This document shows positions 54,728-63,339 of a stretch of 64,000 nucleotides of DNA, piece after piece. The stretch comes from Labilibaculum filiforme (GTDB lineage Bacteria; Bacteroidota; Bacteroidia; Bacteroidales; Marinifilaceae), in the NCBI RefSeq assembly GCF_002843315.1, contig NZ_MVDD01000016.1:1-64000 (forward strand). Reading direction: 5' to 3'. Each line of letters opens with the position of its first letter. The first letter of the stretch is position 1. Both the position numbers and the translations under genes were made by a program. The notes under the pieces are model-generated. The model saw only the letters and a program-made list of their open reading frames with translations. It did not search any database and was not told the origin of the DNA.

Positions 54728-55891
54728 TTAAAAGTAATAGCCTATATTAATATTGAAACGCATTTCCCAGTCGGCATCGGGAGCGCCTGAAGCTAGAGCA
54801 TTGGTCCATTCAGATCCTAGCCAAGGCTGATTTTTTCCTGCTGCCAAATCGAAATAGGTGTAGATATTGCCTGCAGTAAATAGAGCACCCGTTACATTCA
54901 TCATCGAACTTTCGAAATTACTTTCGGCTTTATCCATGTATCCAAAATCGTTGTAAATTACCACGCTCGATATCGGCCCCCATTCCAGAGGAATGGAATA
55001 GCTTACACCAAGCGTATAGATACTCGCTTCGGCGGCAACCAAATAAGGAGCTCCATAGGCAGTCATGGCAACAACATCATCGCGTTCGCCATCAATATTT
55101 TCGGGATTGTATTTGTAGTTGGCTACCTGAGCTTTTATACCAAATTTACCAGCCTTTAGCTCGTAATAGGCAGCAAGAGCATATCGGTTTCCTGTTTCTT
55201 CGGTGTCTAAATTAAACAGACCTCCATATTGTGCCGATATCCCCAAATGATGCTGTGCATTTGCACGATCAATTTTATAGCTTAGGTTTCCATTCAATTG
55301 ATTCACCTCTTTGTTTCTGATATTCAAATTGCCATCGCCATTCAAGTCAATCGAACCAACATCGTAGGAATAACGACTATTCGAAACATCAGAATTACTT
55401 CCAAAGCGAAGTTCTTCGGCATTTTTAAAGAAGGCAAAACTGTAATCCCAATTTTCTCCTTGGTGAGTATATTTTATTCCCATATCGTGATCGTCTTCCA
55501 AACCAACATAGTAGTTTAAGCTAAAAAACCAGGAATTTGAATTGTAGGTGGTGATACCAAATGGCACTTGAGTTAATCCGAATTGCAACTCGTCATTTTT
55601 CGTAAAATCGTAAGCTATCCAGCCTTGTTTCAGCATGGCTCCTCCAAAATCTTCGGAATAGAAACGATATTCTGCGTTTAGTTTTAATCCCTTGTATTTG
55701 GCTTTTGCATTTAATCGGAATACATCGAAGCCTAAATCGCCGCCACGTTTTTTTTGTGCTTCCTTCCAGCTTGAATAGTTGTAATTGAATCGAAGCGCAC
55801 CGCCAATATCAACAGTAGCTTTTTCTTGAGCGTGAACGCAAATAGTGGACGCAAGGAAACAAATCCCCAGCCACGTTTTTAAATAAAACAT
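54728..55891 (-). CDS. Outer-membrane porin-like beta-barrel protein
   Basis: 387 residues with a signal peptide (about 1-21, CVHAQ). The rest is alternating hydrophobic/aromatic strands, beginning VDIGGALRFNYNYSSW and ending RFNINIGYYF with a terminal Phe, as outer-membrane barrels do. It includes an EF-hand-like DLNGDGNLNIRN segment (about residues 185-196). It resembles phosphate-selective porin-like proteins of Bacteroidota. Placed just upstream of the BCCT gene (147 bases), it may serve as the outer-membrane channel for the same solute (inference). Confidence 0.78.
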   Translation of the reverse strand: MFYLKTWLGICFLASTICVHAQEKATVDIGGALRFNYNYSSWKEAQKKRGGDLGFDVFRLNAKAKYKGLKLNAEYRFYSEDFGGAMLKQGWIAYDFTKNDELQFGLTQVPFGITTYNSNSWFFSLNYYVGLEDDHDMGIKYTHQGENWDYSFAFFKNAEELRFGSNSDVSNSRYSYDVGSIDLNGDGNLNIRNKEVNQLNGNLSYKIDRANAQHHLGISAQYGGLFNLDTEETGNRYALAAYYELKAGKFGIKAQVANYKYNPENIDGERDDVVAMTAYGAPYLVAAEASIYTLGVSYSIPLEWGPISSVVIYNDFGYMDKAESNFESSMMNVTGALFTAGNIYTYFDLAAGKNQPWLGSEWTNALASGAPDADWEMRFNINIGYYF

Positions 55892-56612
55892 AGATGTAGT
55901 TTAAATGATTATAACATGCAGCAATTATTGCATGTAATTAGATCTACCCTTTCGGGATATAAGCTTGGTTTATTGGAATGATGGGGGTAGGAATTTATTC
56001 GACAGAATTCTAAAAATAAGAAACTGAAAACTATAGATTCTGGTATTCCTTTTATCGTGAAGTTGACTTGGTTTTAATCCCATAGCGCGCAAAGATAAGT
56101 ATTAATTACTTTTTCGCAATTTTAAAAAACTGTTTAGTAAGCTGTTTCATTTGTAGTTAGATGGAATTATGCCTTGTGGCGGTTAAGTAAATGTTGCACT
56201 ATATTCTAATAGCGAGAGGAATAACTGTACTCTTGTGTTTCTGGTTCGTTAAAGTGGAATTGATACATCTTTTTGCAAGAAAAAACGAATCTGTCAACAT
56301 TCAAGCTACAATATAGTAGCACTACACGCTAACGAATCTATTTTTCGGGCTTCCAGTTAAAGTGGGATTTCCAATCAACAAGTTTTGTACTGCTTTCTTA
56401 TTGCAGAAAGAATACGAATTGTATCACTTTAGTGAGATTGTAAGTGATAAATCGGTCGATTTTCTTCATGCCTTCGCGAAACGGTGGGGAAGCATTATGA
56501 AACAGATGAATCGTTAAGTAATCATAGTATTGTATTTTTCGCTTATTTAAACTATGTTCGTTGTCACTATTCTATTTTTTATAATAAAACTTAATGTTTA
56601 GGAATTAAATTC
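55892..56612. other. 720-base intergenic region holding a duplicated gene fragment
   Basis: AT-rich, with no complete gene. Bases 56410-56462 duplicate 53 bases of the downstream MutS-like gene exactly (see the separate entry). Elsewhere I see no gene, RNA or clear promoter. Confidence 0.6.
56410..56517 (+). pseudogene. Fragment of a second MutS-like gene
   Basis: The first 53 bases (56410-56462) are identical to 58071-58123 in the MutS-like gene and encode EYELYHFSEIVSDKSVDF in the same frame. The reading then diverges (LHAFAKRWGSIMKQMNR) and stops at 56515-56517. This looks like the remnant of a tandem paralogue or of an incomplete duplication. Confidence 0.7.
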
Positions 56613-58256
56613 ATGAGAATAATCACATACTTTAAGTATTTAAACTCTTTTTTTACAAGTCTCACCTTTAAAGGCAAGAAAAATAAATCTCAAAAGCTAC
56701 TTAATTCCTTCGGAAAGCTAAAAGACACTTCTTTCAATTTTGAACTAATAGAAAAATATTTTAAGAATAAAGAACATACAAAAACTCTACAGGTGATTTC
56801 TGATAAAACTTGTGACGATTTGGATTTCGAAGAGCTGTTCATGTTCTTAGATCGGACAAATTCAAAAATAGGACAACAACACCTGTACAATAAATTAAGG
56901 GTGATTTCGCATGAAGATGGAAATTTGGATGTGGATGAAGAGCTGATTGCCCAATTTACAAACGATTCTGATTTTAGGGTAGAGGTGCAAATTGAGTTGG
57001 AGAAACTAAATGGACGAGAGGCTTATTTTGTTTCAGGTTTGTTTCAGGAAGAACATTTGGAACAAGCAAAATGGTTTTTTGTGATGCGTTTGTTATCCTT
57101 TACAAGCATCTTATCACTTATTTTATTGCCTTTTAATCCTCATATGTTTTTAGTCTTAATTGGCGTTTTCATTATTAATATCTGTTTCCATTTGTGGAAT
57201 AAGAAAAACTTGTCGACTTATTCCGATTCTATTCCTCAGCTTATGGTTTTGAAACAGGTCGCGAATAATTTTCTTCAAGATGAACAATTAAAAAAGCTAA
57301 GTCCTTTATTGTCTGAATCTATAAAAATACTCGATCAGGTGCGAAATAGAATGCTCTTCTTTAAATTGGAATCGAAAATAGAAGGTGATTTTCAAGTGAT
57401 CTTTTGGTCCTTTTTAGAGTTGTTCAAAATTTTATTTCTGCTAGAGCCATTGCTTTTGTTTGGCGTGCTGAAACGTTTGGATACAAGAAGAAAGGAAATT
57501 GAGGAGGTTTTCACATTTGTGGGACGAATCGATGCGCTACTATCTATTGCTTCCTTACGAAAAGGGGCCGACTGTTGTATTCCTAAAATCGATGAGGAGA
57601 ATGGTCAGATTAAAGCAAATAAGATTTATCATCCCTTACTAATTGATTGCGTTCGAAATAACATTACTGTAAACGACAAATCAATATTATTATCGGGTTC
57701 TAACATGTCGGGCAAAACATCTTTTATTCGGGCCATAGGCATCAATGTAGTTACGGGATTAACGATAAATACTTGCTTTGCAAAATCGATGGTGATTCCA
57801 CGCACTTGCATCCATTCAGCCATCCGCATTAGCGATGATCTTATGAATGACAGGAGTTATTACTTCGAAGAGGTTCTCACCATTAAGGATATGATTGATA
57901 ATGCCGACAAGGGCACAGTCAATTTATTCTTGTTGGATGAGATTTTTAAAGGTACCAATACCGTCGAAAGAATTTCTGCAGGAAAAGCGGTATTGTCTGC
58001 GCTCACAAGAAATAACAATCGGGTATTCGTATCTACTCACGATATCGAATTAACCGATTTACTGGAGGATGAATACGAATTGTATCACTTTAGTGAGATT
58101 GTAAGTGATAAATCGGTCGATTTCGATTACAAATTGAAAGAAGGCAAGCTAAAAAATAGAAATGCCATCCGAATTCTTGAAATTAACGGTTACCCGGATG
58201 AAATAATTGAAGAGGCGATAGCATTAGCGACAGAACTGGATCGAAACAGACTTTGA
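56613..58256 (+). CDS. Membrane-anchored MutS-family ATPase
   Basis: 547 residues. The N-terminal helical region (about 40-150) resembles the MutS lever/core. Two membrane helices follow (about 158-195) and perhaps one more near 270-285. A MutS domain V ATPase fills the C-terminus, with Walker A GSNMSGKT at 362-369, FLLDEIFKGTN as Walker B and STHDIEL. It lacks the mismatch-reading domain I of MutS1, so a role in ordinary mismatch repair is unlikely. Membrane-bound MutS relatives are known in Bacteroidota by annotation only, as far as I know. A fragment of the same sequence precedes it. Confidence 0.83.
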   Translation: MRIITYFKYLNSFFTSLTFKGKKNKSQKLLNSFGKLKDTSFNFELIEKYFKNKEHTKTLQVISDKTCDDLDFEELFMFLDRTNSKIGQQHLYNKLRVISHEDGNLDVDEELIAQFTNDSDFRVEVQIELEKLNGREAYFVSGLFQEEHLEQAKWFFVMRLLSFTSILSLILLPFNPHMFLVLIGVFIINICFHLWNKKNLSTYSDSIPQLMVLKQVANNFLQDEQLKKLSPLLSESIKILDQVRNRMLFFKLESKIEGDFQVIFWSFLELFKILFLLEPLLLFGVLKRLDTRRKEIEEVFTFVGRIDALLSIASLRKGADCCIPKIDEENGQIKANKIYHPLLIDCVRNNITVNDKSILLSGSNMSGKTSFIRAIGINVVTGLTINTCFAKSMVIPRTCIHSAIRISDDLMNDRSYYFEEVLTIKDMIDNADKGTVNLFLLDEIFKGTNTVERISAGKAVLSALTRNNNRVFVSTHDIELTDLLEDEYELYHFSEIVSDKSVDFDYKLKEGKLKNRNAIRILEINGYPDEIIEEAIALATELDRNRL

Positions 58257-58385
58257 AGTGAACGAGTTTAGTTATTAATTATGAACCAGAATTTGTTAAA
58301 GTTCGATAGTACGCATGATTTATAATTAAGTAAAATTACTATTTTTGAGGCATTACTATAAATTATAAAACTGTAGATTTTGAAA

Positions 58386-59399
58386 ATGAAAATTCATTTG
58401 GTTTCAGGCTTATTATTGCTTCTCATAACAGCCTCCTGTTCTCAAAAAGATGCGACAAAGAAGGTCGTTTCTTTTTATCATTGGAAGTCGAAAGCGACAA
58501 TTAATCAGCAATATCAGCAAGCTTTAAAGAGTACAAATACACATAAAATATACTTGCACTATTTTGATATTGTATCCGAACACGAAGCCAATTGGTACGA
58601 TGATGGTATTTTTCCTACCTACGTATTAAAAGAGGTAGACCCAGCTTATCAGAATTTTGAAATTGTTCCTGTTGTTTACATCACCAATCAAGTATTTCAG
58701 GTTTCTAATTTGGAGGTGCAAAAACTATCCAATCGAATTAAAGATTTGGTTCATCAGATCAGTCAGAAACATTTTAAGAAGGATATTTCGCAAATTCAAA
58801 TTGATTGCGATTGGACCGAAAGTACCAAATATGCCTATTTTGAATTGCTGGAAAGTTTGAGTGATGAATTTGATTTGGATGTAACCATTCGTTTGCATCA
58901 AATTAAATTTAAAGAAAAAACAGGTGTGCCTCCAGTGAAAAAAGGGACTCTGATGGTTTATAATGTGGGAGATTTAAAAGATTTTGATCAAAATTCTATT
59001 TTGCAAAATAGCATTGTGAAACAGTATATTACTGCCGACACTAAATATCCTATGCCATTGAATATTGCGTTGCCTCTTTTTTCACAAACGGTGATAAAAA
59101 ATAAGGACAATAAAATTAAAATAATTAACAGTGTAGATAGACCAACGTTCGAGAACGATAAGCATTTTAAACAAATAAATACGAGTCAATTCGAAGTAGT
59201 AAAAGATACGCTTTACAAAGGGTTTTATTTGAGCGAAGCTTATGGAATTAAGTTGGAAGAATTAGCGGTTACCGAAATTGTGGATTCTTATAACACAATA
59301 AAACAAAGTAAATTAATCACGAACGAGATCCTATTTTATCATTTGGATAAAAATTCTCTTTCGAATATCAACCTTAGCGAATTAGTCGAGAAATTATGA
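58386..59399 (+). CDS. Lipoprotein of unknown function, possibly a TIM-barrel protein
   Basis: 337 residues from ATG 58386. Lipobox LITASC (Cys about 18). Segments such as KIYLHYFDIV, FEIVPVVYITNQVF, QIQIDCDWTESTKYAYFELLESL and VTIRLHQIKF have the spacing of beta/alpha barrel strands, and the DCDW block recalls DUF3142-type glycoside-hydrolase-like proteins. This resemblance is weak. The stop codon overlaps the next gene's start (ATGA at 59396-59399), so the two are translationally coupled and probably act together in the envelope. Confidence 0.65.
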   Translation: MKIHLVSGLLLLLITASCSQKDATKKVVSFYHWKSKATINQQYQQALKSTNTHKIYLHYFDIVSEHEANWYDDGIFPTYVLKEVDPAYQNFEIVPVVYITNQVFQVSNLEVQKLSNRIKDLVHQISQKHFKKDISQIQIDCDWTESTKYAYFELLESLSDEFDLDVTIRLHQIKFKEKTGVPPVKKGTLMVYNVGDLKDFDQNSILQNSIVKQYITADTKYPMPLNIALPLFSQTVIKNKDNKIKIINSVDRPTFENDKHFKQINTSQFEVVKDTLYKGFYLSEAYGIKLEELAVTEIVDSYNTIKQSKLITNEILFYHLDKNSLSNINLSELVEKL

Positions 59400-61666
59400 A
59401 GAGTATTTTAACTTATTTATTGGTATTTATATCATCTGCAACATTTGCTTGCGGTGGTGGCGATTGGGAAGGAATGTATTTTTACAATTTGTTTTCGCAG
59501 ACTAATATTTCGGCAAAAGAGTTTTATCCATTTTTAAGGGATGAATACAATGCTTTTTATGGAGATAGTTATTATTCCGAACCCGAGGAAATGGTTTATC
59601 CCGAAGGGAATGTGAATTTATGGAAAAAGCTACTCACCAATTGGAGTACCGAAGAAATTGAAAGTGCAATTTACAAATCAGAAGGTTTTGACTGGAGCAA
59701 CAAGCAGTCCGAAACAGAAAAAAGAGCGAAATTGTATATCGATTTTGCACAGGAGTGTAGCGAGGCTTTTAGTTATAGAACTAGAAGAAATTCTTGGGAT
59801 TACGAGGAGATTATCGAAGAGAAAAGTGTAGACGTCACTGCTTTACTAGAAAAAGCAAATTTATTGATGAGTAGCGAAACCAATTCTCAATTACAAACAC
59901 GTTACTACTACCAACTTATTCGTATCATGCATTATTCAAAAGCATGGGACGAAGCGATTCGCTATTTTGAAGCAAAAATTGAAAATAAAATAGAAAAGAA
60001 TGAAATGTACTATTACATTCTTGATCAGGTGGCTGGTTGCTATTATTCTACCGAGAATTACGAAAAAGCGGCTTATTTATTTACTAAAATTGTGAGTAAG
60101 AGTATCGATAGAAAAAAATCGGCATTTGTAAGTTTTAATTTTTGTACTTCAAACGAGGCCGATGGCCGATCTTTTGCGAATGGAATTGAAGATGAAAAAG
60201 ATTTTCTTTTAATTACAAGTTTACGTAGTTTTTCGGATGAGATAGATAATATTGAAAGGTTTATGGCCTTAGATGCTAACGATCTTCGACTTGAGCTTTT
60301 ATTTATGCGTGCCTTAAATAATGTGGAGCGTGATGTTTGGCCAATAGGTATTGGAGTAGAGGATAAAACACTACCTAATTTAGAGCCTACCGAAATTTAT
60401 AATGAGTTATTAGCTGTTACCGATTTACAGGTTGCGAATCAGAAGGTGAACAATAAGGATTTCTGGAGAATGGCGAGTTCGTATTTGTCTTTTATACAGA
60501 AAAATATACCAGAAGCACAAAAAAAGCTGGAGGCAGTAAAATCTTTTTCGCATCAAAAAAAGATGCTTGCTATTGCTTACAAGGTGTTTAGCTGGGAAAC
60601 GATTTCTACCGAAAATGAAAACTTTATTTCTCAGGTATTTAAATTAGACTCCGAATTGGAAGGTTTTATTCAGGAGAAAATTGCAAATACTTACTATAAG
60701 AATAATCAAATTGCAAAAGCATTTTTGGTTCACAATACATTGCAATTAGGAGAGCATATTAATTCTATTGAGCTACTAGATGCTCTGGAGGTTTTCTACA
60801 ATAAACCCAATAAAAGCGATTATGAGAACGAGCTTTTGAATAAAAAGGGCAGTAAATACGAGTTTATGGATTATCTGAACTATCAGAAAGGAATCTATTA
60901 TTTGTATCAGAAAAATACCGAATTAGCATTGGAGCATTTTGGCAAAAGCAATAATTTATGTAGTACAATCGCTTTATCGAAGAGAATATTTAGTAATAAT
61001 ATTATAGAATGTTTTGATTGTCCGGAGGAGGGGGTGATGCTCGATGAAGTTTACAAGGCAGATGTTTTCTCTTTTATTAAAACCGATTTTTCTATTTATG
61101 ATTTGGCTGTTTATTTAATTGAATTGGAAAAGCTGACTGCTAACGAAAAGCAATGGAAATCGAAATTAGCGAACTATTTGCTGGCAAATTTTTATTATAA
61201 TATCTCCAATACAGGATATTACCGAGGTGCTTTACTCAATTATGGGAACTGTTGCGATTATGGATATATTAATTATGCAGGAGATAATTACCGAGATAAT
61301 AAAAATGGGGTGGATATAATTGCAAGCAGAAAAGGTTATAACCTTTCCAATATCACTTCTTACAATAAAAAATATTTTGGATTAAGTGATATTTCTATGG
61401 AGTACTATCAGGCAGTGATTGACCTATCAACAGATAAGGAATTGAATGCCAGATGCCTTTATTTAATGGCAAAATGTGAATTGAATAAGTATTATAACGA
61501 GGGAAGTGATGCTACTTTCGAAGTTAGTTTGAATGAGTATTGTGAAATTGAATTGCCTCAATATAAGAGTTTTAAGGTGTTGAAAGCAGATTATTCAGAA
61601 ACAAAATTTCATGATATGATTATTAATCATTGTAGCTATTTTAGATTGTATAGTTCATCGCATTAA
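59396..61666 (+). CDS. Large exported helical-repeat (TPR-like) protein, unknown
   Basis: 756 residues. A signal sequence ends TFACGGGDW, where the Cys fits a lipobox. The N-terminal part is rich in Trp and Tyr (WEGMYFYNLFSQ, FYPFLRDEYNAFYGD). From about 150 on, paired helices such as SKAWDEAIRYFEAKIENKI and YYSTENYEKAAYLFTKIV suggest TPR repeats. Near the C-terminus are NYGNCCDYGYINYAGDNYRDN and further repeats. I recognise no named family. It is the second gene of a coupled pair, followed by a 14-bp-stem terminator. Confidence 0.68.
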   Translation: MKSILTYLLVFISSATFACGGGDWEGMYFYNLFSQTNISAKEFYPFLRDEYNAFYGDSYYSEPEEMVYPEGNVNLWKKLLTNWSTEEIESAIYKSEGFDWSNKQSETEKRAKLYIDFAQECSEAFSYRTRRNSWDYEEIIEEKSVDVTALLEKANLLMSSETNSQLQTRYYYQLIRIMHYSKAWDEAIRYFEAKIENKIEKNEMYYYILDQVAGCYYSTENYEKAAYLFTKIVSKSIDRKKSAFVSFNFCTSNEADGRSFANGIEDEKDFLLITSLRSFSDEIDNIERFMALDANDLRLELLFMRALNNVERDVWPIGIGVEDKTLPNLEPTEIYNELLAVTDLQVANQKVNNKDFWRMASSYLSFIQKNIPEAQKKLEAVKSFSHQKKMLAIAYKVFSWETISTENENFISQVFKLDSELEGFIQEKIANTYYKNNQIAKAFLVHNTLQLGEHINSIELLDALEVFYNKPNKSDYENELLNKKGSKYEFMDYLNYQKGIYYLYQKNTELALEHFGKSNNLCSTIALSKRIFSNNIIECFDCPEEGVMLDEVYKADVFSFIKTDFSIYDLAVYLIELEKLTANEKQWKSKLANYLLANFYYNISNTGYYRGALLNYGNCCDYGYINYAGDNYRDNKNGVDIIASRKGYNLSNITSYNKKYFGLSDISMEYYQAVIDLSTDKELNARCLYLMAKCELNKYYNEGSDATFEVSLNEYCEIELPQYKSFKVLKADYSETKFHDMIINHCSYFRLYSSSH

Positions 61667-61781
61667 AATAAATAAGTACTATGAGTAATGTGTTGTTGTA
61701 TTTTATTATTTATAATCAACTGACATACAGCTTGTATTGTAATTATTGATTTCTAATTACTTATATATTCGGGCTAAACAA

Positions 61782-61818
61782 AAACAAGCAACTTTCTATT
61801 ATAAAGTTGCTTGTTTCG
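61782..61818 (+). terminator. Terminator of the lipoprotein/TPR pair
   Basis: A 14-bp perfect stem AAACAAGCAACTTT (61782-61795) with AAAGTTGCTTGTTT (61803-61816) and a seven-base loop. The T run is within the stem end only. Confidence 0.75.
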
Positions 61819-61923
61819 TATCGTTAAAAAAAGTGTTTTTTGTTGATAGATAAAAAAATGTACTGCTATTTTAGGCAGATTCCCTGAATTAGAGCTAAGT
61901 TGCAGAAATAATTCATAAATAGA

Positions 61924-62706
61924 TTGGAAGCAATAAAAATAACCGTTCAGATTCAGGCCATAAAAGAGCAGGAAATAGATTGTTTCCTTTCCGATGAAAA
62001 GGAGAGGATGCGTATTGTTTATTTTCCTGAAGAAGGAAATGTTGTGTATTTAGACGATTCTATTTTGGTAGAAGTCGTTCGTAAAATTCAATTCCAGTTC
62101 GAGAAGGTAATGCGCTCGGCAATTAAAGGCGGATTACGACTTGGACAAACAATTCATTGTGTGTTTTTTGACGGTTTTAGATTTGTGAAAGAAGCAGATT
62201 TCCAACACTATATTCGAGTAGATCGGCGGAACGATCAACTAAAAATTACCACCAGTGAAACGGAACTAAAAGGCATTCATAAAATTTTTGCTGATGGATC
62301 GTATGCTTCGGAAAGAAAGCAGTCGGGTTATGGTGGTTTTACCGAAACTCCCAATGGGGAACAACATATCTATCATCAGTCTTTTAAGCAGGGAAGTAGC
62401 AATTTAATGGAGTTGCTGGCGGTTATGGAAGGCTTAGAACATCTGGAATCTGTTGAAAAAATTCAAGTAAATACCGATAGTCGCTTTGTAATACGTGGAC
62501 TTGTGCAGTGGATTCATTTCTGGCAACATAACAATTGGGAAACGGCTCATGGTAAGGAGGTTAAATTCGCAAAAGATTGGCAAAAAATGAATCGGCTTTG
62601 CGAAGGGAAATTGATGGAGTTTAAATGGATAAAAGGACATTCTGGAAATGAGAAGCAAGATTTTTGCCATCAGTTAGCCAAAGAATCTACTAATGGTGAA
62701 AAATAA
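61924..62706 (+). CDS. RNase H family protein with an N-terminal extension
   Basis: 260 residues. The C-terminal RNase HI domain (about 117-252) has its acidic residues in IFADGSYA, NLMELLAVMEGLE and NTDSRFV, the basic-loop-like HFWQHNNWETAHGKEVK, and WIKGHSGNEKQDFCHQLA. It would cleave RNA in RNA-DNA hybrids. The N-terminal about 110 residues show no motif I recognise and are not the usual caulimovirus-type hybrid-binding domain. The only start near the ORF beginning is TTG at 61924, since an in-frame stop lies at 61909; a later ATG would remove part of the extension. Confidence 0.82.
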   Translation: MEAIKITVQIQAIKEQEIDCFLSDEKERMRIVYFPEEGNVVYLDDSILVEVVRKIQFQFEKVMRSAIKGGLRLGQTIHCVFFDGFRFVKEADFQHYIRVDRRNDQLKITTSETELKGIHKIFADGSYASERKQSGYGGFTETPNGEQHIYHQSFKQGSSNLMELLAVMEGLEHLESVEKIQVNTDSRFVIRGLVQWIHFWQHNNWETAHGKEVKFAKDWQKMNRLCEGKLMEFKWIKGHSGNEKQDFCHQLAKESTNGEK

Positions 62707-62758
62707 ACGGATTTGTGCCTCGAACCCTTTTTTGAGAAGCATACTCTGATTAGGAATT

Positions 62759-63256
62759 ATGACAAAAAAAAACTGTAGTTTTGCTGTCCTCATTCAAATG
62801 GAGGCTATCAATAGGTTTAAAAAGGCAATAATGAATATAAAAATAGTTGATTACGGAATTTGTAAAGCGATAGGAGAGACCAAGAAAGACATTGTTCCGG
62901 GTAGTACGACAGGATACTTTTTGCATTCTTACGATATGGAATTTTTGGAGAGAACCGATGTTATATCTCCTAAAGTTGGTTTAAGTTTTGGAATAAGTTA
63001 TGAGTTCGAAGATGATTTAGAAGAAGCGGAACTGGTTGATTATGTGTGTAGAATTAGACATCCTAAATTGGTGAATCCGATTAATATGGAACAATTTATT
63101 GAATGCACAGAGGAAAAAGATGCTTATGTGGATGAATTGGGTACTGACTTTTACACATTCGAATTTGATTGGGAATTGCAGTTAGGAGAATGGATTTTTG
63201 AGATTATTTATGAGGATGAGATCATGTGCAGTCAGACATTTATTATGACAGAATAA
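62759..63256 (+). CDS. DUF3859 family protein
   Basis: 165 residues from ATG 62759; ATG 62831 (MNIKIVDYGI) is an attractive alternative that gives 141 residues and begins at the conserved part. The pattern KIVDYGIC...PGSTTGYF, then LSFGISYEFE and VDYVCRIRHPKLVNP, matches DUF3859, an immunoglobulin-like beta-sandwich domain of unknown function. No signal peptide is seen. It is convergent with purU, with a strong shared terminator in between. Confidence 0.75.
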   Translation: MTKKNCSFAVLIQMEAINRFKKAIMNIKIVDYGICKAIGETKKDIVPGSTTGYFLHSYDMEFLERTDVISPKVGLSFGISYEFEDDLEEAELVDYVCRIRHPKLVNPINMEQFIECTEEKDAYVDELGTDFYTFEFDWELQLGEWIFEIIYEDEIMCSQTFIMTE

Positions 63257-63271
63257 AGTGAGTTTTACTAA

Positions 63272-63320
63272 AAATACAAAATGGTCTTTCGAATACAGTT
63301 CGGAAGACCATTTTGTATTT
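63272..63320. terminator. Bidirectional terminator between DUF3859 and purU
   Basis: A stem of about 22 bp (AAATACAAAATGGTCTT at 63272-63288 with AAGACCATTTTGTATTT, plus inner TCGAA-TTCGG) around a five-base loop. Both strands end in T-rich tails. Confidence 0.85.
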
Positions 63321-63339
63321 GAACAATTTCTTAAATTAA

